The notes under the pieces are model-generated. The model saw nothing but the letters and a program-made list of their open reading frames with translations, was not told the DNA's origin and did no database searches. From Planctomicrobium sp. (lineage in GTDB: Bacteria > Planctomycetota > Planctomycetia > Planctomycetales > Planctomycetaceae): 12,093 nucleotides of DNA. The DNA lies in NCBI GenBank assembly GCA_029259835.1, contig JAJDEL010000108.1, positions 1 through 12,093 of the forward strand, given 5' to 3'. This document shows positions 6,403 through 12,093 of the stretch, one piece after another. The position numbers and the translations under genes are program-made. How positions within the stretch are numbered: the stretch's first letter is position 1; each line of letters begins with the position of its first letter.

Positions 6403-8073
6403 TTAGTGATTCACAATGAATTCATTGGAATTCAACAATGCCCAGTAAACGTCCTGGTAGGCAGCCAGCTTGTTCGGATATTTCCGAATCGCTCCGGAAA
6501 GTTGTGACAATTCGTAGCGGCTTGGCAAGCGTCCCAGTGCTGAAACAAACAATGCCTGAATTCGAGCATTATCATTTCGAAATCGAGAGCTGGAGAGGAC
6601 TGTATGGAGGTAGCCTCCCTTTTCTGCGCTGATCGCTTTTTCCACTAATGGCCCATTCATCATCAGCAGAGCCTGCGGGATGCTGCCGCTAAACAGGGTT
6701 GGTTCGTCCTCATCGTTTCCACCGAAGATTCTCAAGAAATCTTGCAACCAGCGTTCCCGTTGCTGCTGAACTTGCTGGAAATTTCCGGCCCCACTTTGGT
6801 CGGCGTTTGTGGCAACAAGTAGTGAATCGTACAACTGCTCCGCGTTCATCGTTTTGACGTACATATGGCTGAACAGTGGAACTTCTCCAGCCGACGGTTT
6901 ATCGAATTCATTCTCTTCATTGAATCGACTCGTCAGGTTGTATGCCTCGGTATTGCAAATCCACTTCACAAGTTGCTTGACGTCGTAACCACTCTTGACG
7001 AATTCCTCGCTGAGCCGATCAAGAAGTTCAGGGTGGCTGGCGGGATTGTGAGGTCCCATATCATCGACAGGACGCGTGAATCCGTATCCCATAAAATGCG
7101 ACCAAGTCCGATTGACCATTGCCTTAGCGACGGTGTGGCTGGGGTCATCATGAGCCATCAAGTTACCAAGTTCTTCCCGACGATTTGGAGCCTCAGGAGA
7201 GACTTCTGATTCGAGGTACTTGGGATAGGCAACCTGAACGAGTCCATTTCGCATCTCGTAGTAGACTGGACCAGCAAAGTCACGAAAGACCAGTTCTGAA
7301 TAATCATCAACATCTCGTCCCGACTCAGGGTCGTATTTGTCGTGATCAATTCGCTGAGTCTGCCTGAGAAAGCTGTTGAACTCCCAGAACTGATTTTGCT
7401 TCCATTCGTTAAATGGATGGTTATGGCACTGAGTACATTGCACCTGCATCCCGAGGAGGACTCGCGTCAATTTTGCGGTCGCTTCAACGTGATAGTCTTC
7501 GCTACGAATATTTCCTTGTAGTTGGGCTAGAATGAAATTCACTGCCCCGTTTTCTTCGTAATGACCTTCCGCAGTGACGAGGTCGTAAACGATTTCGTTC
7601 CAAGGGCGGTTGCGAGCAAAACTCTCCCGAAGAAACTTTCGCATTCCGAGACGACTGGTGCGATCTGGCGTGTTTCGACCGATCAGCAGGTTTGTCCAGA
7701 TTTCTGTCCAGTTTCTGACATAGTCGGGATTGGCAAGCAACTCGTCGATTTTCTTGGACCGCTTCGTTTTGTCATCCTCGGCGAGGAAGACATCGACTTC
7801 TTCTGCTTTGGGGATTCGACCGACAATGTCTAGATAGACCCGGCGGATCCATTCTGCGTCATCTGCGACGGGACTTGCCTTGACTTCGTTGTCGTCCCAG
7901 GTTTGACGAATTTGCTGATTTGCGAAATCGATCAACGGATCTGACGATCCGGTTGTGAATTCAGCCTCAGCTTTTTTAGTCTGAGCAGTTGCAACGTCTC
8001 CCGTCACTGTCTGCATTAAAAGTGCCAGAACAGCGATGGTCGCAAGTTGTATTGGGTTGCTTCTACGCAACAT
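6403..8073 (-). CDS. Exported DUF1549/DUF1553 (PSCyt2/PSD1) protein
   Basis: A 556-residue planctomycete surface/periplasm protein of unknown biochemical role. Residues 1-31 form a Sec-type signal peptide (MLRRSN, then a hydrophobic core at about 10-20, and VATAQ with an AxA-like site near 28-30). DUF1549 spans about 45-262 and includes CTQCH at 213-217 within the family signature QCTQCHNHPFNEWK, a potential c-type haem attachment motif. DUF1553 spans about 295-548, with MVNRTWSHFMGYGFTRPVDDMGP and a terminal NSNEFIVNH. The start at 8073 was chosen because GGAG lies 6 nt upstream and the signal peptide then begins cleanly; an ATG at 8079 and a TTG at 8115 are in-frame alternatives. It is paired with the DUF1501 gene downstream. 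It is a paralogue of the C-terminal part of the fusion protein at 2300-4405. No PSCyt1 domain is present. Confidence 0.96.
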   Translation of the reverse strand: MLRRSNPIQLATIAVLALLMQTVTGDVATAQTKKAEAEFTTGSSDPLIDFANQQIRQTWDDNEVKASPVADDAEWIRRVYLDIVGRIPKAEEVDVFLAEDDKTKRSKKIDELLANPDYVRNWTEIWTNLLIGRNTPDRTSRLGMRKFLRESFARNRPWNEIVYDLVTAEGHYEENGAVNFILAQLQGNIRSEDYHVEATAKLTRVLLGMQVQCTQCHNHPFNEWKQNQFWEFNSFLRQTQRIDHDKYDPESGRDVDDYSELVFRDFAGPVYYEMRNGLVQVAYPKYLESEVSPEAPNRREELGNLMAHDDPSHTVAKAMVNRTWSHFMGYGFTRPVDDMGPHNPASHPELLDRLSEEFVKSGYDVKQLVKWICNTEAYNLTSRFNEENEFDKPSAGEVPLFSHMYVKTMNAEQLYDSLLVATNADQSGAGNFQQVQQQRERWLQDFLRIFGGNDEDEPTLFSGSIPQALLMMNGPLVEKAISAEKGGYLHTVLSSSRFRNDNARIQALFVSALGRLPSRYELSQLSGAIRKYPNKLAAYQDVYWALLNSNEFIVNH

Positions 8074-8362
8074 TAACATCTCCACATATTCAAAAAACAA
8101 AACTTCAAAGAACAATCTTCGTTTTGGAAAGATCCAACTCTGTGGCAGAATTTCTTCTCAATTGAAGAACAACCACTCCAATAGAGAAGTCTATTGCCAC
8201 TTGCGCGGGACGACCCAGCCATTGTGGGCCAATTTCAGGTAATGTTCTACTCTAGTTACCACATACGGATAAAGAATGTTCGTCTCGTTTCGCAATTTTC
8301 TGGAAAAAACAGACTGGTACGCTCCGTCAAGGGGATGACGCAACATTATGTCTTCTAAGGTG
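8074..8362. other. 289-nt intergenic region upstream of the DUF1549/DUF1553 gene
   Basis: This separates the LigD-like gene from the DUF1549/DUF1553 gene and is AT-rich next to the latter. It probably holds the promoter of the DUF1549-DUF1501 unit, but no convincing -35/-10 pair could be picked out. A minus-strand open frame ending at 8191 overlaps the end of the LigD-like gene and shows no family resemblance, so it is not called as a gene. Confidence 0.4.
8080..8083 (-). promoter_or_regulatory. Ribosome binding site deciding the DUF1549/DUF1553 start
   Basis: GGAG on the minus strand, 6 nt before the ATG at 8073 and directly abutting the ATG at 8079. The spacing favours 8073 as the true start. 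Confidence 0.6.
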
Positions 8363-8725
8363 TTACGCTGTGTCGAGAGTGATGTTCGGTCTGGAAACGA
8401 ATTCAGCACATTGTCCTTCGAGGATCACGGTGACAATTTCTCCGAATCGACGTGACTGAATCTCTGCGATGGTTTGGGTCTCGTTGAACATCAAGGAGAG
8501 CAACAGGCCGTTATCCCAGCGATCGACGGTTCCTCGATCCCCGTCAACGGGCCCGGTGTAATCCAGATACTTCAATCGATGATCTGACGATTTTTCGATA
8601 CGGAGGCTCGCGGCTAATCGAGGTTCATCCAGAAGTCGCCAGGTCAGGAGTTTGCCTTCAAATTCCAACATGAGGTCCCAGTGAAGGAACGGCCAGTCGT
8701 GAGTCAGGATCACAAATTGTGGCAT
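8363..8725 (-). CDS. LigD 3'-phosphoesterase-like domain protein (stand-alone)
   Basis: A 120-residue protein resembling the 3'-phosphoesterase (PE) domain of bacterial DNA ligase D, which trims 3' ends during non-homologous end joining. [18 protein letters not shown] (4-21) matches the PE signature, and the spacing of His9, His15, Asp17, His49 and Tyr53 equals that of His42, His48, Asp50, His84 and Tyr88 in Pseudomonas LigD. YLDYTGPV (53-60) and [10 protein letters not shown] (64-73) match the following family motifs. The position of Arg52, needed for PE activity, is Met19 here, so activity may be changed or lost. There is no ligase or polymerase domain and no Ku gene in view. The ATG at 8725 gives an N-terminus that starts exactly at the domain; no clear Shine-Dalgarno sequence is seen. 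Its relation to the downstream envelope genes is unclear, since a 289-nt gap separates them. Confidence 0.85.
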   Translation of the reverse strand: MPQFVILTHDWPFLHWDLMLEFEGKLLTWRLLDEPRLAASLRIEKSSDHRLKYLDYTGPVDGDRGTVDRWDNGLLLSLMFNETQTIAEIQSRRFGEIVTVILEGQCAEFVSRPNITLDTA

Positions 8726-8842
8726 CTGATGATGAGGGAGTCGGAGAAATTGAGAGAGTGACTCGTTGTGTCACAATTTCAAGTTTTAGCCTGGGTAACA
8801 GAACGTCATTGAATGATACATGATTCCTATTGGGCAAATGCA

Positions 8843-8875
8843 ATCAGGCGAACATCCGTGGGACGTTCGCCTGAT
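8843..8875 (-). terminator. Hairpin terminator candidate after the HTH/acidic-repeat gene
   Basis: Arms ATCAGGCGAAC and GTTCGCCTGAT (11 bp, perfect) enclose 11 nt. On minus-strand RNA the interior adds GUCC pairing with GGAU (one G-U pair), giving a 15-bp stem and a 3-nt loop; on the plus strand that extension begins with an A-C mismatch. This supports function on the minus strand, 46 nt after the stop at 8922. The T-run after it is weak (TGCATTTG), so it may instead be an RNA-stabilising hairpin. Confidence 0.55.
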
Positions 8876-8921
8876 GATTCGTTTCAAAAGATGACAAGGC
8901 TCTCTCAGTTTGGTGAGTTGA

Positions 8922-10412
8922 TTACCCGCCGTAGAGACCGCCAAGCGTCTTCAGGATGGCGCTGGACACTGCACTGGGAGTGGAAGCTGTCGCCATATTG
9001 TTCACAAGGTCGATCATGACAACACCACAAACAAGGAGTAAGAGGCTAGAGAGGGCTAAGCCAACGAACGTTCCGGCTCCCCAATCTGTCTCGACCATGG
9101 GCATTCGCCCCATGCCGCCTCCGTATGATGAATCATCATCTTCGTCGTCAAAGACATCGTCGTCGGCATCAAAAACGTCCAGGTCTCCGTCGTCATCGAA
9201 TGCGTCGTCTTCAAAGTCGAGGTCGTCATCGTCTTCAGCAAAGGCATCTGACTCCGCGAAATCGTCGTCATCTTCATCCAGGTCGAAGACACCATCGTCA
9301 GCGCTGGAATCATCGAGATCAGACATGTCGAGAACACCGGTGTCGTCTGCACCAGAAATGTCGAACGTGTCACTCTCGTCGTCTTCAAGTGGCGGAATTT
9401 CAAATTGGGTCTCGGGAACACTATCGTCCGCAACAACGTTCATCATCGGAATGGTGCCTGAGAACTCATCATCTCCTTCGAGTGAAATCCCGCTTTCGTC
9501 GTCTGCTTCAAGAGAGATTCCGCTCTCGTCCATTTCCAGTGAAATTCCACTGTCATCTCCGAGATCGAGTGTGATTCCTTCATCATCATCATTGGAACTG
9601 AGTTCAATTCCACTGTCAGTGGGGCCTTCGAGTGAGATTCCACTTTCTCCACCGAGCATCAGAGAGCTGTCACCAGAGAGAGATATTCCCGATTCGTCCA
9701 TGAGGACTGACTGGTCATCGTCACTGAGATCAACAGGAACAGCTTGCTGATCGTCTCCGCTCATCAATGTTACGTCACTGGCATCGTCGTCATTGCCGAC
9801 AAGTTGAACATCACTGTCGCTGCCAGCATCACTTTCAGCGTTTCCAAGATTGAAGGAAGTGATTGTTTCACTATCCAGCAAGCTGACATCACTGTCGCTA
9901 TCCCCGGAGGATAAACGGACGTCGCTGTCGCTATCAGAGGCGAGTCTAACGTCGCTGTCGCTTCCAGAAAGATCCATCTCAGGAGCGGTTTCTCCCTGGT
10001 CAGCTGGCAGTTCCCCTGAACTGTCCAAGCCCACGAGTCTGACATCACTATCACTATTCTCAAGGTCGATGTCTGGACCGCCTACCAATTGCACGTCACT
10101 GTCGCTGTCAGCCAGCGAGTCTGCATCGTCGTCATCGAGGATACTTTCGCTCTCTTCTGGCGAACCTTTGCTGATAATCGTTGGCTGCTCACCAACACTA
10201 TCGACGTCATCGTCCGCATATAACGGAACTTCAGGGTTTGAATCGGCCATGCGGGTACGTGCTAACGTTTCCACATCGTCGACTTTGAATTTCCAGTTCC
10301 CGCGATCTGCAAATCCGCGAATCTCTCCTTGTTCCCTCATTCGCATGAGTTCCAAGGTCGGAACGCTTAAGAGGCTTGCTGCTTCTTCGAGGCTTAAATA
10401 CTTTTTCGACAT
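8922..10412 (-). CDS. Excisionase-type HTH protein with acidic repeats and C-terminal membrane helix
   Basis: A 496-residue protein of unknown function with a clear layout. Residues 4-52 are an excisionase/MerR-like winged HTH (YLSLEEAASLLSVPTLELMRM, then IRGFADRGNWKFKVDDVE), a DNA-binding fold. Residues 57-428 are low-complexity and very acidic. They include six SDSDVxL units plus one degenerate unit (102-216), seven [DE]-[SE]-G-I-x-L units (239-312) and an Asp-rich tract (331-428). Residues 448-470 are a strongly hydrophobic membrane helix, followed by a 26-residue tail ending GGLYGG. The ATG at 10412 has GGAG 10 nt upstream and starts the HTH exactly. The gene stands alone, with its own hairpin downstream and a 534-nt divergent intergenic region upstream. 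Acidic HTH proteins with SDSDV repeats seem familiar from planctomycetes, but no function is known to me. Possible roles are a membrane-tethered DNA binder, or an HTH fold reused for protein contacts. Confidence 0.92.
   Translation of the reverse strand: MSKKYLSLEEAASLLSVPTLELMRMREQGEIRGFADRGNWKFKVDDVETLARTRMADSNPEVPLYADDDVDSVGEQPTIISKGSPEESESILDDDDADSLADSDSDVQLVGGPDIDLENSDSDVRLVGLDSSGELPADQGETAPEMDLSGSDSDVRLASDSDSDVRLSSGDSDSDVSLLDSETITSFNLGNAESDAGSDSDVQLVGNDDDASDVTLMSGDDQQAVPVDLSDDDQSVLMDESGISLSGDSSLMLGGESGISLEGPTDSGIELSSNDDDEGITLDLGDDSGISLEMDESGISLEADDESGISLEGDDEFSGTIPMMNVVADDSVPETQFEIPPLEDDESDTFDISGADDTGVLDMSDLDDSSADDGVFDLDEDDDDFAESDAFAEDDDDLDFEDDAFDDDGDLDVFDADDDVFDDEDDDSSYGGGMGRMPMVETDWGAGTFVGLALSSLLLLVCGVVMIDLVNNMATASTPSAVSSAILKTLGGLYGG
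9129..9422 (-). repeat. Asp-rich low-complexity tract in the HTH/acidic-repeat gene
   Basis: This codes for residues 331-428, dominated by Asp with Glu, Phe, Ala and Ser in a loose DDDxF/DxFD pattern. At DNA level it is a run of near-trinucleotide repeats (gtc/atc/tca on the plus strand), which also keeps the opposite strand open as a Ser-rich frame. Confidence 0.8.
9474..9698 (-). repeat. ESGISLE-type repeat array (7 units) within the HTH/acidic-repeat gene
   Basis: This codes for residues 239-313 and contains ESGISL, ESGISL, DSGIEL, DEGITL, DSGISL, ESGISL and ESGISL, most followed by an acidic residue. The last units are spaced 9-10 residues apart. The DNA copies differ at third codon positions, which suggests selection on the peptide pattern rather than recent slippage. 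Confidence 0.8.
9738..10109 (-). repeat. SDSDVxL repeat array within the HTH/acidic-repeat gene
   Basis: This codes for residues 102-225, with SDSDVQL, SDSDVRL, SDSDVRL, SDSDVRL, SDSDVSL, SDSDVQL and a degenerate ASDVTL. Spacing is irregular (9 to about 29 residues), and the x position is mostly Arg or Gln. Confidence 0.85.
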
Positions 10413-10796
10413 CGTAGGCCGACTCCGAATCGTGTCAGTTATTGAGGGGGAACGGAATGAAGAACTTCAATTTCCACCACATCCTCCATGACCTGTGGAA
10501 GGTCGAACAAAACAAACCAACAACAATCGTCTGATTCGTCACTCTGCGTGAGCTACGTTCAGGGATTATCAAAAAAGTGCATCAATGACTGTTGTGCTGA
10601 TTATCAAACCACTTTGGGATATTGTGCGGCTTTGAGGCAGCAAGTTCAACAACGAATCAATGATTTCATCGTGATTTCCTAACCATCCTACGCTTCATTT
10701 GACCACTTGCAAACGCAGAGATGATGGTTCCGTACACCCGAGAGAGACTCATTCCCCAGCAACGCCAGTTCACGAACAACCCTTGTAACAGGACCA

Positions 10797-10832
10797 GCAG
10801 GCAACGCTGTACCGATTCATCGGCCCGCCTGC
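10797..10832. repeat. Nested inverted repeat upstream of the lipoprotein gene
   Basis: An outer pair GCAGGC/GCCTGC encloses an inner hairpin CCGA-TTCA-TCGG. It lies 115 nt before the lipoprotein start and has no T-run after it. It may be leader RNA structure or a remnant terminator; the evidence is modest. Confidence 0.3.
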
Positions 10833-10934
10833 ATAATCGGAAAAATCGTTAAAGTCCCGCTGTTTGCCATGCCGATGACTGATACGACGCCACTTCCTCA
10901 GTGCGCCTCCCCCGTCTGCGCCAAGTTGAAATTC

Positions 10935-10939
10935 AAAGG
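10935..10939 (+). promoter_or_regulatory. Ribosome binding site deciding the lipoprotein start
   Basis: AAAGG, 7 nt before the ATG at 10947. Together with the signal peptide that begins there, it favours 10947 over the upstream in-frame ATG at 10869. Confidence 0.6.
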
Positions 10940-10946
10940 CAGTTTC

Positions 10947-11651
10947 ATGCGTTTTTCAGGCATCTTTCCGGTTCTATTGCTTGTCATTGGTGCAGGTTGC
11001 AACAGTTGTCCGAACTACTATGGCCCGGGTCTCGGTGGAAATCCTTACAATTCGTGTATTGGCAATAACGCCATTGCACCGCCTGTTGCTATGGGTGGTC
11101 AAAACCGAAGTCATCGCCCGAGTCTGTCGGAACGAAAGCAGTCTCGCGAGTTAAAACGGTGGTACCGGGAGTTGAATGACGAGCCGTCACAGCGTCATGA
11201 GGAAGGAGATTACTGCCCGGAATGCCAACGGAAACATCGCAGTCGGCGTCGCTCTGGGTTCAACTCTGGTTCCTACGATGAATGGGCCTACAACGATGAA
11301 ATGTCCATGGATGGCATGGTTTACGATGGCTACTACGATGGTCAAATTATCGATGGAGCTGTCTTTGACGGAGAATATTCTGCGGAAGGGTATTGCCCGG
11401 AATGCCAAGGAGATCAGGGTGGTCACCCCACATTTGTTGAACCGTCACCGGTTCCCACTGGACCTCCTGCTGAACCGACTGCACCTCCAGTTCCGACTGA
11501 TCCAAACGCAAACTTTGTTCCGCCAAATGAGTATTACTCTCCACCGACACTCATTTCACCAACCTCGACGACACCAATCTCAAGCCCAGTGCGACAAGTC
11601 TCAATTCCTCCGGTCGAGCAAATGCTTTACGCTCCACCAGTCCAGGAATAA
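10947..11651 (+). CDS. Probable lipoprotein with paired CPEC motifs and Pro-rich C-terminus
   Basis: A 234-residue protein that I do not recognise as a named family. Residues 1-17 (MRFSGIFPVLLLVIGAG) are a short signal peptide leading to Cys18 in a lipobox-like IGAGC, so lipid anchoring is likely although the -3 residue is Gly rather than Leu. A basic, charged stretch (54-86) follows. YCPECQ then occurs twice (89-94 and 149-154), two CxxC pairs that could bind a metal or form disulfides. Between them are five Asp-Gly steps (MDG, YDG, YDG, IDG, FDG) at 121-142. Residues 161-234 are rich in Pro, Thr and Ser, typical of an extended cell-surface region. The ATG at 10947 fits both the AAAGG box and the signal peptide; a start at 10869 would bury the signal 26 residues in. 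It is the only plus-strand gene here and converges on its right neighbour with a 29-nt gap. Confidence 0.85.
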   Translation: MRFSGIFPVLLLVIGAGCNSCPNYYGPGLGGNPYNSCIGNNAIAPPVAMGGQNRSHRPSLSERKQSRELKRWYRELNDEPSQRHEEGDYCPECQRKHRSRRRSGFNSGSYDEWAYNDEMSMDGMVYDGYYDGQIIDGAVFDGEYSAEGYCPECQGDQGGHPTFVEPSPVPTGPPAEPTAPPVPTDPNANFVPPNEYYSPPTLISPTSTTPISSPVRQVSIPPVEQMLYAPPVQE

Positions 11652-11680
11652 CTGTTGCTGAGCGAGGTTTGCCTAAAAGT

Positions 11681-12093
11681 TTATTTGCCTTCGAGTGCAA
11701 GTGGCTTCAACCTTTGACGAATTTGATCTCGTTTGCCTATGGTCAGGTAGCAGTCGTACTCAAAGACTGTTCCAGGTGTGATGCCAAACACGGCTAACGG
11801 AGCCAAATAAGAGCAGGCTCCTTTCTCTCCCAATTCACCAAATCGATAGCAGGTCAATTCCTTCGCTTGAGGGACACAGATCCCCAGGCCAAAATCCTTT
11901 CGATTGACATATGCGGCCCAGTTTTTCGGGGTTGAATATCGTTCGTTAGGAAAACCAGGCTGATATTCTTTGACTGACTCTCCCTGACCAATCAATAATG
12001 TCTCCAGTGATCGATCAACGAAGAGGGCAGGGATTTCCTGATCGCGCTTGGGGTGACTTTCGGACCCTGTGTAAGTCATTCGAAACTGAATGT
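11681..12093 (-). CDS. C-terminal part of an unrecognised protein, partial at the right edge
   Basis: The frame is open through the right edge of the window (at least 136 residues). A Met at 12079 is only four residues from the edge, and the text before it (IQFR) reads on smoothly, so this is probably the C-terminal piece of a larger gene. Visible features are GSESHPKRDQEIPALFVDRSL near the start, NWAAYVNRKDFGLGICVP in the middle, three Cys in the second half, and FEYDCYLTIGKRDQIRQRL near the end. The composition suits a globular beta-rich domain with no membrane segment. I could not name a family. The conserved look of the Trp, Tyr and Gly positions and the absence of repeats argue that it is a real gene. 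Confidence 0.75.
   Translation of the reverse strand, partial: IQFRMTYTGSESHPKRDQEIPALFVDRSLETLLIGQGESVKEYQPGFPNERYSTPKNWAAYVNRKDFGLGICVPQAKELTCYRFGELGEKGACSYLAPLAVFGITPGTVFEYDCYLTIGKRDQIRQRLKPLALEGK

Larger units (their letters stand above)
10413..10946. other. 534-nt divergent intergenic region
   Basis: This lies between the minus-strand HTH/acidic-repeat gene and the plus-strand lipoprotein gene, so it should hold both promoters, but no convincing -35/-10 pair was found. A 64-codon plus-strand frame (10488-10682) has no ribosome binding site or family resemblance and is not called. In-frame ATGs at 10869 and 10875 upstream of the lipoprotein start are treated as leader. A nested inverted repeat lies at 10797-10832. 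Confidence 0.5.

Noticed and set aside
8074..8115. TTG start at 8115 for the DUF1549/DUF1553 protein
   Set aside because: It gives an odd Phe-rich leader before the signal peptide and lacks a ribosome binding site. The ATG at 8073 has GGAG at good spacing.
8191..8409. Minus-strand small frame (72 codons, or 52 from an ATG at 8346) after the LigD-like gene
   Set aside because: It overlaps the end of the LigD-like gene from its longer start, has no ribosome binding site and no recognisable family. It is possible but not supported.
8758..8774. GTGAC-N7-GTCAC inverted repeat upstream of the LigD-like gene
   Set aside because: The arms are only 5 bp, which is common by chance, and there is no second copy or promoter context to support an operator.
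8956..9750. 264-codon plus-strand Ser-rich open frame
   Set aside because: It is antisense to the HTH/acidic-repeat gene. The Asp-rich codons on the minus strand give Ser-rich, stop-free text on the plus strand; there is no domain and no ribosome binding site.
9850..10491. 213-codon plus-strand open frame rich in SLSL repeats
   Set aside because: It is the mirror of the SDSDV repeats on the minus strand and runs past the start of the real gene. No family features are seen.
10488..10682. 64-codon plus-strand frame in the divergent intergenic region
   Set aside because: No ribosome binding site, unusual composition and no resemblance to a known protein; chance is the simpler explanation.
10869..10946. 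Longer N-terminus for the lipoprotein from the ATG at 10869
   Set aside because: It would add 26 residues before the signal peptide and ignore the well-placed AAAGG box before the ATG at 10947.

Overview
The window looks like a chromosomal segment from a planctomycete (phylum Planctomycetota) of moderate GC content. The evidence is a combination of families that is close to diagnostic for that phylum. These are two DUF1549/DUF1553 (PSCyt2/PSD1) proteins with CxxCH motifs, a Tat-exported DUF1501 protein, an ECF sigma factor of the Rhodopirellula/Verrucomicrobium type, a second ECF sigma factor next to a Ser/Thr protein kinase, and a long acidic HTH protein of a kind I associate with planctomycetes. 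No tRNA, rRNA, CRISPR array, insertion sequence or phage gene was seen.

Layout: nearly everything is on the minus strand, so transcription runs right to left. From about 8.7 kb down to 1 the order is: a small LigD 3'-phosphoesterase-like protein (8725-8363); an exported DUF1549/DUF1553 protein (8073-6403); a DUF1501 protein (6303-5029); a strong intrinsic terminator (4993-4964); an ECF sigma factor (4955-4407); a fusion of an anti-sigma-like domain, a membrane helix and DUF1549/DUF1553 (4405-2300); an atypical CsrA-like protein (2273-2019); a second ECF sigma factor (1912-1268); a 22-bp perfect palindrome; and a Ser/Thr kinase that runs off the left edge (1219-1). To the right is a separate minus-strand gene (10412-8922) for an excisionase-type HTH protein with a very acidic, repetitive middle and a C-terminal membrane helix. 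After a 534-nt divergent intergenic region there is one plus-strand gene, a probable lipoprotein (10947-11651). It converges on the C-terminal part of an unrecognised minus-strand gene that runs off the right edge.

How the genes may work together (inference): the DUF1549/DUF1553 plus DUF1501 pair is the usual planctomycete envelope module of unknown biochemistry. Beside it, the ECF sigma factor and the fusion protein look like a sigma/anti-sigma pair. The fusion carries outside the membrane a paralogue of the exported DUF1549/DUF1553 protein, with its CxxCH motif, so it may be a transmembrane sensor that controls the sigma factor. The CsrA-like protein and the second sigma/kinase pair follow on the same strand with short gaps. 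This puts transcriptional, post-transcriptional and phosphorylation control genes side by side in about 5 kb. The most unusual items are the anti-sigma/DUF1549-DUF1553 fusion, the CsrA-like protein with an apparent internal partial duplication, the terminator placed 8 nt before the sigma start codon, and the membrane-anchored acidic HTH protein.
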